Position numbers and translations under genes: made by a program
Notes under the pieces: model-generated
What the model was told of the DNA's origin: nothing
Database searches by the model: none
What the model saw: only the letters and a program-made list of their open reading frames with translations
Part shown: positions 42,784-52,314 of the stretch, one piece after another
Numbering within the stretch: position 1 is the first letter of the stretch
Layout of the letters: every line of letters begins with the position of its first letter
Assembly (NCBI RefSeq): GCF_002531935.1
Contig: NZ_NWSV01000007.1
Span: forward strand, 62,001 to 126,000
Source: Rhizobium chutanense
Lineage (GTDB): Bacteria > Pseudomonadota > Alphaproteobacteria > Rhizobiales > Rhizobiaceae
DNA: 64,000 nucleotides
Direction of reading: 5' to 3'

Positions 42784-43699
42784 CGTCGTCTCGATGGCCA
42801 TCCCGGGCAATTCCGCCATTGCCCATCGGCGCGGCGAGGCCCGCATCGCCTGGATGCTGGTGATGCCGGCGATGATCCTGATTTTTCTCTTCGTGCTTTT
42901 GCCGGTCGCAGCTGTCGTCGTGCTCGGCTTTACCGACTTCGAACTCGGCTACGGCAAATTCCGTTTCGTCGGCTTCGAGAATTATGCGCATCTGATCACC
43001 GACCGCACCTTTCGCAAGTCGCTGTGGAATACGATGGTCTATACGGCGATCGTCGCACCCGTCTCGATCCTGCTCGGCCTCGGCATCGCCATGTTGATCG
43101 AGAGCGAGACGGCCGCACGCAGCGTCTTCCGCACCGCCTATTTCCTGCCGGTCGCCTCGCTGATCGTCGCCATGGCGACCGTCTGGCAATATATGTTTCA
43201 CCCGACGATCGGCCCGATCAACGCGCTGCTGGCCCTTGTCGGGCTTCCCGGCCTGAACTGGCTCGGCAGCTCCAGCACGGTGCTTTACAGCCTGTCGATC
43301 ATCGGCGTCTGGCAATCGACCGGCTTCAACATGGTGCTGTTCCTGGCCGGCCTGACGGCGATCCCGCGCGAGCTTTACGCCGCAGCCGAAGTCGACGGCG
43401 CCAGATCCTCCCTCGACCGCCTTCTGCTGGTGACCTGGCCGATGCTCGGGCCGACAACACTCTTCGTCATCACCATCAGCATCACCAATGCAGTCAAGGT
43501 CTTCGAGACGGTGAAGATGCTGACCGATGGCGGCCCGAACAAGGCATCGGAAGTGCTGCTCTTCACCATCTACCAGGAAGGCTTCGTCTATCTGCGCGTC
43601 GGTTACGCCTCGGCGATGACCGTGGTCTTCCTCCTGATCCTCGTGGTGCTGATGTTCCTGCAGTACCGCGTTCTCGATCGCCGGGTGCATTACACATGA
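42776..43699 (+). CDS. ABC transporter permease (UgpA/MalF-like)
   Basis: A 307-residue permease with about six hydrophobic segments. The EAA loop is visible in ELYAAAEVDGARSSLDRLLLVTWPMLGP. It pairs with the next permease to form the channel of a carbohydrate or glycerol-phosphate-type importer. The ATG at 42776 follows a GGGAGAGG ribosome site and overlaps the end of the ATPase gene; the frame extends upstream inside that gene but without family resemblance. Confidence 0.92.
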   Translation: MASVVSMAIPGNSAIAHRRGEARIAWMLVMPAMILIFLFVLLPVAAVVVLGFTDFELGYGKFRFVGFENYAHLITDRTFRKSLWNTMVYTAIVAPVSILLGLGIAMLIESETAARSVFRTAYFLPVASLIVAMATVWQYMFHPTIGPINALLALVGLPGLNWLGSSSTVLYSLSIIGVWQSTGFNMVLFLAGLTAIPRELYAAAEVDGARSSLDRLLLVTWPMLGPTTLFVITISITNAVKVFETVKMLTDGGPNKASEVLLFTIYQEGFVYLRVGYASAMTVVFLLILVVLMFLQYRVLDRRVHYT

Positions 43700-44529
43700 T
43701 CAGCGCTTTTTCTCTGGGCAGGGTCATCCGCCTGAGCCTGCTTTGTCTTGGGGCGATCATCTTCCTGTCGCCTTACATCTTCATGATCTCGGCGGCCGGC
43801 AAGACGCAAAGCGACATCTTCACCTCGTCGCTGTCGCTCATCCCCACGCATCTCGCCTATATCGAGAATTTCGCCAAAGCCTTGAGCCGGGTGCCGATGG
43901 CGCGGCTCCTGTGGAACGGCGTCGTCGTCTGCGGGCTGATCTTCCTCTTTCAGGTGCTGGTGGCAATCCCCTGCGCCTACGCCATGGCGAAGCTGCGTTT
44001 CGGGGCGGCCCGCGCCATGATGCTGCTGGTCATGCTCGGCCTGCTGGTGCCGATCCATGCGACGGCGCTGCCGCTTTACGTTGCCTTCAACAGCGCCTCG
44101 CTGCTCAACAGCTATGCCGCCCTGGTCGCGCCCTTCACCATTTCGGTTTTCGCAATCTTCATGTTCCTGCAGTTCTTCCGCGCCATGCCGGACGATCTCA
44201 TCCACGCCGCCCGTCTCGACGGCATGTCGGAGCTCGGCATCGTTGCCCGCGTCATCGTGCCGAATGCCTGGCCGGCGGTCACCGCCTTCGCCATCTTCTC
44301 GGTCGTCGCCCATTGGAACGATCTCTACTGGCCGCTGATCGTCATCAGCAAGCAGGACTACGCCACGCCGCCGCTCGGCCTGATGTATTTCCGCGCCGCC
44401 GAGGCCGGCGACGACTACGGCGCCCTGATGGCGGCGACCCTCATCATTACCCTTCCCCTCGTCGCCGCCTTCCTGCTTGCGCAGAAGCGGTTCGTCGAGG
44501 GCATCACCATGACCGGTCTCAAAGGCTGA
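43696..44529 (+). CDS. ABC transporter permease (UgpE/MalG-like)
   Basis: A 277-residue permease with about six membrane segments. The EAA loop is in DLIHAARLDGMSELGIVARVIVPNAWPA, and the C-terminal EGITMTGLKG ending is typical of this family. It is coupled to the preceding permease by an ATGA overlap and is followed 25 bases later by the binding-protein gene. Confidence 0.93.
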   Translation: MISAFSLGRVIRLSLLCLGAIIFLSPYIFMISAAGKTQSDIFTSSLSLIPTHLAYIENFAKALSRVPMARLLWNGVVVCGLIFLFQVLVAIPCAYAMAKLRFGAARAMMLLVMLGLLVPIHATALPLYVAFNSASLLNSYAALVAPFTISVFAIFMFLQFFRAMPDDLIHAARLDGMSELGIVARVIVPNAWPAVTAFAIFSVVAHWNDLYWPLIVISKQDYATPPLGLMYFRAAEAGDDYGALMAATLIITLPLVAAFLLAQKRFVEGITMTGLKG

Positions 44530-44554
44530 CCGGCTTCAACCAGGAGAACGAGCG

Positions 44555-45820
44555 ATGAAACATATCACCCAGCTTCTCGCCGCAGCGGCCGTATCCTTGG
44601 CAATCGCGCTTCCCGCGCAGGCCGAGACGACGCTGACGGTTCATTACCCTATGCCGGGCTTCTTCAAGGACGTGATGGACACGATCTCGAAGAAGTTCAT
44701 GGCCGAAAATCCTGACATCAAGATCCAGTTCGCCAGCCCCTCGGCAACCTATGAAGAGGGCATCCAGACGATCCTTCGCCAGGTCGGCACCAGCGAAATG
44801 CCTGACATCACCTTCATCGGCCTCAACCGCCTGCGCATGCTCGACGAGCGCGACGTCGCCGTCGACCTCGGCCCGCTCGTCAAGAAAGACGGCAACATGG
44901 CCGAGCAGGGCTTCTCCGACACGATCCTCAAGCTCGCCCAGGTCAAGGGCAAGCAGCTGGGCCTGGCTTTCGCCACTTCCAACCCGATCATGTATTACAA
45001 TGCCGATCTGGTGAAGGCGGCCGGCGGCAATCCCGACAATCCGCCGAAGACCTGGGACGAGGTCATCGCGCTCGGCGCCAAGATCAAGGCGCTCGGCAAT
45101 GGCGTCGACGGCATCGATTTCCGCTGGCAGGGCGACGACTGGATGTTCTCGGCACTGCTCTTCGGCGCCGGCGGCAAGATGCTGAGCGAGGACGAAAGCC
45201 AGGTCGCCTTTAACGGTCCGGAAGGCCAGAAGGCCGTCGAGGTCCTGCATCGCCTGGTCAGCGAAGGCGGCATGCCTGTCTTCACCAAACCTGCCGGCGA
45301 ACAGGCTTTCGCGGCCGGCAAGGTCGGTTTCGAATTCCAGACGACGGGCGCGTCGCGCAATACGATCAAGAATGTCGGCAACAAGTTCGATCTGCGCACC
45401 GCCAAGATCCCGCTGATCGATCCGGTCAACGGCCGTCTGCCCACCGGCGGCAACGCCGTCGTCATCCTGACGCACGACGCCGCCAAGCAGGACGCCGCCT
45501 GGAAGTTCGCCAAGTTCGCCGCCGGCCCATACGGCGCTTCCGTTGTCGTGCCCGGCACCGGCTATGTCCCGAACAACGAGCTTGCCGCCAAGTCGCCCGA
45601 ATATCTCGGCGATTTCTACAAGCAGAACCCGTTGTTCCAGGCAGGCCTCAGCCAGATGCCGGTGATGATCCCCTGGTATGCCTTCCCCGGCTCGAACGGC
45701 GTCAAGGTCACGCAGACGATCGTCGACAATCTCTCGCGCATCGTCGACCAGTCGGCCGAGCCGAAGGAAGCACTCGACGACGCGGCCGCCGATGTCGAAG
45801 GCATGCTGCCGCGCAGCTGA
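44555..45820 (+). CDS. Family 1 solute-binding protein (UgpB-like)
   Basis: A 421-residue periplasmic binding protein with signal peptide (MKHITQLLAAAAVSLAIALP, cleavage after AQA). The mature protein has the family-1 pattern, including IQFASPSATYEEGIQ, ITFIGLNRLRML and PTGGNAVVILTHDAAKQDAA. Resemblance to UgpB suggests sn-glycerol-3-phosphate or a related phosphodiester, and the phosphoesterase at the head of the operon fits that, but carbohydrate binding cannot be excluded. An AGGAGAACGAGCG ribosome site precedes the ATG. The operon ends at a hairpin shared with the convergent regulator gene. Confidence 0.9.
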   Translation: MKHITQLLAAAAVSLAIALPAQAETTLTVHYPMPGFFKDVMDTISKKFMAENPDIKIQFASPSATYEEGIQTILRQVGTSEMPDITFIGLNRLRMLDERDVAVDLGPLVKKDGNMAEQGFSDTILKLAQVKGKQLGLAFATSNPIMYYNADLVKAAGGNPDNPPKTWDEVIALGAKIKALGNGVDGIDFRWQGDDWMFSALLFGAGGKMLSEDESQVAFNGPEGQKAVEVLHRLVSEGGMPVFTKPAGEQAFAAGKVGFEFQTTGASRNTIKNVGNKFDLRTAKIPLIDPVNGRLPTGGNAVVILTHDAAKQDAAWKFAKFAAGPYGASVVVPGTGYVPNNELAAKSPEYLGDFYKQNPLFQAGLSQMPVMIPWYAFPGSNGVKVTQTIVDNLSRIVDQSAEPKEALDDAAADVEGMLPRS

Positions 45821-45840
45821 TCAGCCTTCACAAGGCATAG

Positions 45841-45878
45841 GGCAGGGGCCGCCACGCCGAACGCGTGCGGCCCCTGCC
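45841..45878. terminator. Hairpin between the ABC operon and the LacI gene
   Basis: GGCAGGGGCCGC (45841-45852) pairs with GCGGCCCCTGCC (45867-45878) over 12 bp. It lies between convergent genes and could terminate both. Confidence 0.75.
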
Positions 45879-45891
45879 TATTTCGCACGCT

Positions 45892-46872
45892 TCAGATAGC
45901 GCGGACCGTGCCGCCGCGGCGCAGCGTATAGGCGACATCGAGATGGCGGGCAGGGGCGGCATTCTCCGCCATGTCGAGCAGCAGCGAGGCGGCCGTCGCC
46001 CCCATGCTGGCATCCGGCATTTCGATTGTTGTCAGCGGCGGATCGATCAGTCTCCCGATGGCGATGCCGTCGAAACCGGCGACCGAAACATCGCTCGGCA
46101 CCGAGAGCCCCTCGCGCTTCAGCGCGCCGATGACGCCGAGTGCGAGAAGATCGTTGGAGGCGATGATCGCCGTCGGCGCAAGCGCCGTCATCGCGGCGCT
46201 GAGATCGAGCTGGTCATAGCCGCCGACGAAGGGGATCTGCAGGGCATCGAGCGGTGTCAGCCCGTTCTCGGCCATCGCGTCGAGATAACCCTGGTAGCGA
46301 AGCCGCGCCCGGTCGGAGGCGGCGAAATTGCCGGAGAGAAACAGAATGCGGCAATGGCCGAGGCCGATCAGAAAAGTCGCGATCTCGTAGCCAGCGCCGC
46401 GATTGTCGGCGGTGACGGCCGCCGGGAACTGCGCCGTCGGCAGATTGTGGAGCAGCACGGTCGGCGGCAGCCTCGCCAGCAGCGCCTCGCTGGTCGCGGG
46501 ATCGCAGACGGTCAGGATCAGTCCGGTCGGCCGGTCGTTCAGCAGGGCCGCGACGGCATCGGCTTCCCGCGCCGGATCGTAATTCGACTGGGCGATCAAA
46601 ACGCCATGGCCGGCCACCAGCATGCGGTTCTGGATGCTCGACAGCGACGAGGCAAAGACCGGATTGGTGATGCTCGGGATCAGCACGCCGACCACCGGCC
46701 TGCGCCCGAGCCGTCCGACGGAATGGCCGGCGGGGCGATAGCCGAGTTCGGCGGCGGCGCGGCGCACCTTGCGCACCATCAGGTCGCTGGCCGGTCCGTT
46801 GCGGTTGAGAACGCGGCTTGCGGTCGCCAGCGAACATCCGGCCCGGAACGCGACCTGCTGCAATGTCGCCAT
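45892..46872 (-). CDS. LacI-family transcriptional regulator
   Basis: A 326-residue LacI/PurR-type regulator. The N-terminal helix-turn-helix is ATLQQVAFRAGCSLATASRVLNR, followed by the periplasmic-binding-protein-like effector domain (VVGVLIPSITNPVFASSL, IIASNDLLALGVIGAL, DVSVAGFDGIAIG). The start at 46872 is preferred because it begins the HTH and has GAGG nine bases upstream; 28 extra codons upstream are possible. It converges with the ABC operon, which is the obvious candidate target, although no operator was identified. Confidence 0.9.
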   Translation of the reverse strand: MATLQQVAFRAGCSLATASRVLNRNGPASDLMVRKVRRAAAELGYRPAGHSVGRLGRRPVVGVLIPSITNPVFASSLSSIQNRMLVAGHGVLIAQSNYDPAREADAVAALLNDRPTGLILTVCDPATSEALLARLPPTVLLHNLPTAQFPAAVTADNRGAGYEIATFLIGLGHCRILFLSGNFAASDRARLRYQGYLDAMAENGLTPLDALQIPFVGGYDQLDLSAAMTALAPTAIIASNDLLALGVIGALKREGLSVPSDVSVAGFDGIAIGRLIDPPLTTIEMPDASMGATAASLLLDMAENAAPARHLDVAYTLRRGGTVRAI

Positions 46873-47050
46873 CGAAAGCGCCTCGCATGAATCAAATTCG
46901 GTGCGACGCGCTTTAGCTGCTTTCGATGACATTGTTCTGACATCTGAGTCCGACAATTGGGGAGGCGGCTTTTTCCTCGTTCACACACATGGAAGTTGAA
47001 GCAAAATGCAACCCGTGGAATAGTCGGATCAACGTCATCCACCCCTCCTC

Positions 47051-49918
47051 ATGCGCATCGCCCGGACAAGAATGCCTCACAAACACATGGAATGCTCCGC
47101 CGCCTGGTGGTTTCTCACTGCCGTTTCCCTTCTCGCAAATTTCGCCTCGCCGGCCTATGCGGACACCCTGTCCACCTCCTGGCCGCAGACGCAAAGCGAC
47201 CTTAAAGCCGATTCCAACGTCCATTTCGGCACGCTCGCCAACGGTATGCGGTTTGCGATCATGCGCAATGCCACGCCGCCCGGGCAGGCAGCGATCCGCT
47301 TTCGCATCGGCTCCGGCTCGCTTGAGGAAAACGACAACCAGCAGGGTCTGGCGCATGTTCTCGAGCACATGGCCTTCAAGGGTTCGACGCATGTCGCCGA
47401 AGGCGAGATGATCCGTATCCTGCAGCGCAAGGGCCTGGCCTTCGGACCTGATACCAATGCCCATACGTCTTATGACGAAACTGTCTATGCCCTCGATCTG
47501 CCCGAGGTCGATGCCGACACGGTTTCGACCGGCCTGATGCTGATGCGCGAGACGGCGAGCGAGCTGACGCTTGATGCCGGCGCGCTTGATCGCGAACGCG
47601 GCGTCATCCTGTCGGAAGAGCGGCTGCGGGATACGCCGCAGTACCGCGCCGGGCTCGGCATCATGAATTCGCTGCTCGCCGGCCGGCGCGCGACCATGCG
47701 CGTGCCGATCGGCAAAGCCGACATCATCAGCAAGGCGCCCGTGGACCTCGTCCGGGATTATTACCGGGCCAATTACCGGCCCGATCGGGCAACCCTAATG
47801 GTGGTGGGCGATATCGATCCGGCGGCGATGGAGCTTGAAATCCAGCAGCGTTTCGGCGATTGGAAAGCCGCGGGTCCGGCATCGGCACAACTGGATCTCG
47901 GCACGCTGGAGACCAAAGGCGAAAGCACCGACGTCCTCGTCGTTCCCGGCGGCATGACCAACATACAGATCGCCTGGACGCGCCCCTATGATGCCGCGCC
48001 CGATATGTTCGCCAAGCGGCGCACCCAGCTTATCGAAGATCTCGGCCTTATGGTGCTCAAACGGCGAGTGAGCATTCTTGCCAGCAAGGCGGATGCACCT
48101 TTCATCAGCGCCGGCGTCGGCTCCCAGGATCTTCTCGATTCCGCGCATGTCGTCCTGATCGCGGCGAATTCCGAGCCGGACAAATGGCAGACGGCGCTGA
48201 CGGCCATCGACCAGGAACAGCGCCGCATTCAAAAATTCGGCGTTGCGCAGGCTGAGATCGATCGCGAAATCCTCGAATACCGCTCGGCCCTCCAGGCGGC
48301 CGCGGCCGGAGCCGCGACGCGCGCGACCACCGACATCGCCTCCATGCTGGCGAGCAGCGTCGATGACGATCAGGTTTTCACTTCGCCTGCCGAAGACCTC
48401 TCGCTGTTCGAAACGATGACCAACGGCGTCACCGCCGCCGAGGTCAATCAGGCCCTGCAACATGCCTTCACCGGCAACGGTCCGCAGGTCGTCTTGCAGA
48501 CGACCCAATCGCCGCAGGGCGGAGCCGAGACGGTTCGGCAAGTCTATGATGCTTCGAAAGCCGTTGCTGTTTCGGCGCCATCCGGTGCAGCCGACGTCGC
48601 CTGGTCCTATACCCATTTCGGCGAGCCGGGCGCTGTGGTCGAACGCCGTGCCGTCGATGATCTCGGCTTGACCATGGTGCGCTTTTCCAACGGCGTGCGG
48701 TTGACCGTCAAGCCGACCAAGCTGCGTGCCAACGAAGTGCTGGTGCGCGAAGATATCGGCCGCGGCCGGCTGGATTTGCCGCGTGACCGTCCCGCCCCAA
48801 TCTGGGCATCTCCAGCCATCGCACTGTCCGGCGTGAAGGCCATGGATTACCAGGATATACAGAAAGCGCTGACGGCCAACATCGTCGGCATAGACTTCTC
48901 GGTCGGCGACAGCTCCTTCAAATTCGACGGCCGTACCCGACCGGAAGATCTTGCGACGCAATTGCAGCTGATGACCGCCTATACCGCCGATCCCGCCTAC
49001 CGCCCCGAGGCGTTCAAGCGGGTGCAGCAGGCCTATCTGAACGGTATCGATCAGTATCAGGCGACCCCCGGCGGCGTTGTCGGCCGTGATCTCGGAGGCC
49101 TCGTGCATTCCGGCGATCCGCGCTGGACCTTCCCTGATCGCGCCCAATTGTCCGCCGCCAGGCCGGAGGATTTCGAGGCGCTGTTCCGGCCTGCGGTTTC
49201 CACCGGCCCGATCGATATCACCATCGTCGGCGACGTAACGGTGGACGACGCAATCCGGCTGACGGCTGAAACCTTCGGCGCTTTGCCGCCGCGCCCCGAG
49301 ATGGCGCCGAGCAATGACAGAGGCGATGTGAATTTCCCGGCGGCGAACAACAAGCCCGTTTTGCAGACCCACAGCGGCAGGGCAGATAGTGCCGCCGCCA
49401 TCGCCGGGGCTCCGATCGGCGACCTGCTCTCCGATCTACCGCGATCCTTCACTGCCAACGTTGCCGTCCAGATTTTCCAAAACAGGCTGATCGACCAGTT
49501 TCGGATTGCTGAAGGCGCAAGCTACGCTCTGGAGGGCGACGTTAACCTGTCAAGGGAGCTCCCCGGCTTTGGTTACGCCTATTTCTACGTCGAGACGGAC
49601 CCGGCAAAGATCGCGCGCTTCTACGCACTTGTCGACGAGGTCGCCGATGATCTCAGCTCGCATGATGTCTCCCCGGACGAGCTCGCCCGCGCCCGCGAAC
49701 CGATCATCGAGACCCTGAAGCATCAGCGGCAGGGCAACGAATATTGGATTGAATATCTGCACGGCGCTCAGACGGATCCGCGCCGCCTGGATCGGATACG
49801 CGACAATCTCAGCGGCTACGACAAGGTCACGGCCGGGGATATCCGCGAATTTGCCGCGACCTATTTCAGCCCGGAAAAATTCTGGAAGTTCGAAGTGCTG
49901 CCGGCGGCGGTCCGATAG
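47051..49918 (+). CDS. M16 (pitrilysin/insulinase) family metalloprotease
   Basis: A roughly 950-residue exported protease with two M16 halves. The zinc motif is HVLEH at residues 102-106 (LAHVLEHMAFKGSTH), with the distal Glu in DRERGVILSEERLRD about 75 residues later; the second half lacks a zinc motif, as usual for the family. A hydrophobic stretch near residues 18-37 (WWFLTAVSLLANFASPAYAD) looks like a signal peptide. The start is uncertain: ATGs at 47051, 47072 and 47087 are all possible and none has a strong ribosome site. It stands alone between the LacI gene and an MFS transporter; the substrate is unknown. Confidence 0.88.
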   Translation: MRIARTRMPHKHMECSAAWWFLTAVSLLANFASPAYADTLSTSWPQTQSDLKADSNVHFGTLANGMRFAIMRNATPPGQAAIRFRIGSGSLEENDNQQGLAHVLEHMAFKGSTHVAEGEMIRILQRKGLAFGPDTNAHTSYDETVYALDLPEVDADTVSTGLMLMRETASELTLDAGALDRERGVILSEERLRDTPQYRAGLGIMNSLLAGRRATMRVPIGKADIISKAPVDLVRDYYRANYRPDRATLMVVGDIDPAAMELEIQQRFGDWKAAGPASAQLDLGTLETKGESTDVLVVPGGMTNIQIAWTRPYDAAPDMFAKRRTQLIEDLGLMVLKRRVSILASKADAPFISAGVGSQDLLDSAHVVLIAANSEPDKWQTALTAIDQEQRRIQKFGVAQAEIDREILEYRSALQAAAAGAATRATTDIASMLASSVDDDQVFTSPAEDLSLFETMTNGVTAAEVNQALQHAFTGNGPQVVLQTTQSPQGGAETVRQVYDASKAVAVSAPSGAADVAWSYTHFGEPGAVVERRAVDDLGLTMVRFSNGVRLTVKPTKLRANEVLVREDIGRGRLDLPRDRPAPIWASPAIALSGVKAMDYQDIQKALTANIVGIDFSVGDSSFKFDGRTRPEDLATQLQLMTAYTADPAYRPEAFKRVQQAYLNGIDQYQATPGGVVGRDLGGLVHSGDPRWTFPDRAQLSAARPEDFEALFRPAVSTGPIDITIVGDVTVDDAIRLTAETFGALPPRPEMAPSNDRGDVNFPAANNKPVLQTHSGRADSAAAIAGAPIGDLLSDLPRSFTANVAVQIFQNRLIDQFRIAEGASYALEGDVNLSRELPGFGYAYFYVETDPAKIARFYALVDEVADDLSSHDVSPDELARAREPIIETLKHQRQGNEYWIEYLHGAQTDPRRLDRIRDNLSGYDKVTAGDIREFAATYFSPEKFWKFEVLPAAVR

Positions 49919-49969
49919 TCGGCTGGGCGGCGTTGCGACGAGGGCAGGGCGGCACCAGGCAAGCCCTGG

Positions 49970-51190
49970 TCAGGCCTGCCGTCTTCGAGCGATCAGCAAT
50001 ACCGCCAACAAAAAGCTGAGCAGGCCGAGGGACGACGGCAGCCCCTGATGCCCGATCAGTTGCATCGCCAGTCCCGTTGCGGGCGAGCCGACGATGCCGC
50101 CGATGCCCCAGACGAAGGCGAAGGCGGCGTTGCCGGCGATCAGGACTTGACCGGTGAAACACTCGCCGAGCTGGATCAGCGAAAGGGTGTAGATCCCGAA
50201 GGAGACTCCGCCCCAGACAAAAACCAGCGGCCAGATGAGCCACGAATGAAAGACCAACGGCAGCAGCAGGCAGCCGGCCAGGCACGTGAGCGCACAGAAG
50301 AACATCGTCCGTCTCGAGCCGAACCCTTCGGCCACCCGCCCGAGCAGGATCTGCAGCACGGCATTGCCCGCAATGAAACAGGTGATGAGCGAAGCGATAC
50401 GTTGCTCGCCGCTTCCGAGGGCGGCGCCATAGACCGTAAGCAGCGAAAGCAGGATCTGCTCGAAGGCGGCGGCGGTGAAAACCGCAAATAACAGCAGCGG
50501 CGCCAGCGCGACGAAGCCGCCGACCGATATTGCCTCGCCTTCATCAGGCATGTCGGGCAGGCGAGGGGCGACCGCAAGCACGATCAAGCCGCAGAGAAGG
50601 AAGGCCGCGATGCCGATCACGAAAGGCGGCCAACCCTCTGTTCCGGCGAGGCCGAGCGACAACGGGCCGATGGCAAAACCGGCCGAAACGATCGATGAAT
50701 AGAAGCCCATGATCCGGCCCCGGCGTGACGCCGGCGCAATCTGGATCAGCCATGTTTCGCTGATCACGTAGAGCGGATTGGCGAAGAAGCCGAGCAGGAA
50801 GCGCAGCGGCATCCATATCAGCACGTCCTGCTTCCAGCCGATCGCAATCAGGGCGAGGGCGGCGAGAATCGAGCAGAGAATCGCCAGCCGCGCCCCGCCG
50901 ACGCGCCGCGAAAGCGCCGGAATGAACGGCGCCGAGATGATGAAACCCAGCGGCGTCATCGCCGCCGACAGGCCGATCAGGCCTGAAGTCGTTCCCTGCC
51001 GCTCGAGGATGAAGCTGAGCAGCGGATAGGTCAGCCCCTGTGCTACGGCGAACACTGTGACGGTCGCGATGATTCCCGCCATCGCGGCCCAGGGAATGCG
51101 GTCCTCTCGGAGTGATGCCGTGCTGTGCGGCTGCCTATGCGACACGTCCGCCTGCTCGGCGCAGTGAATATCATTCACGGCAATCTCCAT
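49970..51190 (-). CDS. Major facilitator superfamily transporter (YcaD-like)
   Basis: A 406-residue MFS protein with about twelve hydrophobic segments. The GRIMGFYSSIVSAGFAIGPL and ARRRGR-type loop patterns support the family; the substrate is unknown, and members of this subgroup are usually proton-driven efflux pumps for small metabolites or drugs. The N-terminal 35 residues are polar and could be shortened if translation begins at a later codon. It converges with the M16 protease gene. Confidence 0.87.
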   Translation of the reverse strand: MEIAVNDIHCAEQADVSHRQPHSTASLREDRIPWAAMAGIIATVTVFAVAQGLTYPLLSFILERQGTTSGLIGLSAAMTPLGFIISAPFIPALSRRVGGARLAILCSILAALALIAIGWKQDVLIWMPLRFLLGFFANPLYVISETWLIQIAPASRRGRIMGFYSSIVSAGFAIGPLSLGLAGTEGWPPFVIGIAAFLLCGLIVLAVAPRLPDMPDEGEAISVGGFVALAPLLLFAVFTAAAFEQILLSLLTVYGAALGSGEQRIASLITCFIAGNAVLQILLGRVAEGFGSRRTMFFCALTCLAGCLLLPLVFHSWLIWPLVFVWGGVSFGIYTLSLIQLGECFTGQVLIAGNAAFAFVWGIGGIVGSPATGLAMQLIGHQGLPSSLGLLSFLLAVLLIARRRQA

Positions 51191-51366
51191 AGGGTTTGTA
51201 GGGCCGGGGGCCGTTCACCGGAAAGAGGATGAATTCTGCAGGAGAGGGTGAGCGCCGTCCTTAAGCTCTTCCAAAAAGTTCTCAAAAACGTCCAAACGGA
51301 TTAAACAGGTCAGCATCGAGTTTGCCCCGCTACAATTTCAGCCGGATATCATCAGGACCATCAGGA

Positions 51367-52278
51367 ATGACCGCCTCACCTTCTTTTCTCGGCCTTCCCG
51401 ATCGCCTCGCCGATGGGCGTGTACCCCGAGCGGTGATCATTGCCGCCGCTCACGGCAGCACCTACCCAGACAAGGACAGCCGCGGCTACGCTCTCGCCGC
51501 TGACGTCATCCGCGCGGCCAGCCAAGACGATGCCGGGCTCGTCGAACACTGGGATTTCGATCTCGGCGGCCCGCTGTTCGATGGCAAGCCGGTCTCATGC
51601 ATAGACGCCGGAAACATCGAAACCACCATGCATGACAATGCCGGCAACCGGAGGCGGATCGAGGTGAAGACGCGCGAGGTGCTGGCCTTGCAGGCGGTAC
51701 CGATCCTTTTCGGCGGCGACTGTTCCCTGACCATTCCCTTCCTCGCCGGCTTTGCGGATCAAGGGCCGCTCTGGATCCTGCAGATCGACGCTCATATCGA
51801 CTGGGGCGACGAATTGCATGGCGAACGCTACGGTTATTCAAGTCCGATGCGGCGGGCGAGTGAGATGCCGCATGTCGCGGGCATGGTGCAGGTCGGCCTG
51901 CGCAGCGTCGGCAGCGCGCGCACCGCCGACATAGAGGCGGCCCAGCATTATGGAAGCCGCTTCGTCACTGCTCGCGAGGTTCACGCTGAGGGCGCGGAAG
52001 CGGCTCTCCGGTATATTCCGGAAGGCGCCCGGGTCGTCGTCACCCTCGATTGCGACAGCATCGATCCCGCCATCATGCCTGCGGTGGCGGCGCGTACGCC
52101 TGGCGGCCTCACCTATACTCATGTGATCGACCTGATCGCCGGTCTTGGCAGGCGGGCGAGGATTGCGGGATTCGACCTTGTCGAATTCTATCCTCCCGCC
52201 GACATTGACGGCCTGTCGGCCCTGACCGCCGCGCGCCTTCTCGTCAACGCGATCGGCGCCATCGTCCGGCAGGATTGA
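51367..52278 (+). CDS. Agmatinase/arginase-family hydrolase
   Basis: A 303-residue ureohydrolase. Two of the usual metal-binding motifs are intact: QIDAHIDWGD (Asp141, His143, Asp145) and TLDCDSIDP near the end. The first motif, normally GGDHS, reads FGGDCSL here, so the usual ligand His is Cys119. The enzyme may bind metal differently, use another substrate, or be inactive. CATCAGGA precedes the ATG at 51367; the frame extends 15 codons upstream. It converges with plsY, and no polyamine genes are adjacent, so the substrate (agmatine, guanidinobutyrate or other) is undetermined. Confidence 0.85.
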   Translation: MTASPSFLGLPDRLADGRVPRAVIIAAAHGSTYPDKDSRGYALAADVIRAASQDDAGLVEHWDFDLGGPLFDGKPVSCIDAGNIETTMHDNAGNRRRIEVKTREVLALQAVPILFGGDCSLTIPFLAGFADQGPLWILQIDAHIDWGDELHGERYGYSSPMRRASEMPHVAGMVQVGLRSVGSARTADIEAAQHYGSRFVTAREVHAEGAEAALRYIPEGARVVVTLDCDSIDPAIMPAVAARTPGGLTYTHVIDLIAGLGRRARIAGFDLVEFYPPADIDGLSALTAARLLVNAIGAIVRQD

Positions 52279-52314
52279 AACCTGCTTCCGCTGGCCGCTG
52301 GTGCTTTCCGGATT

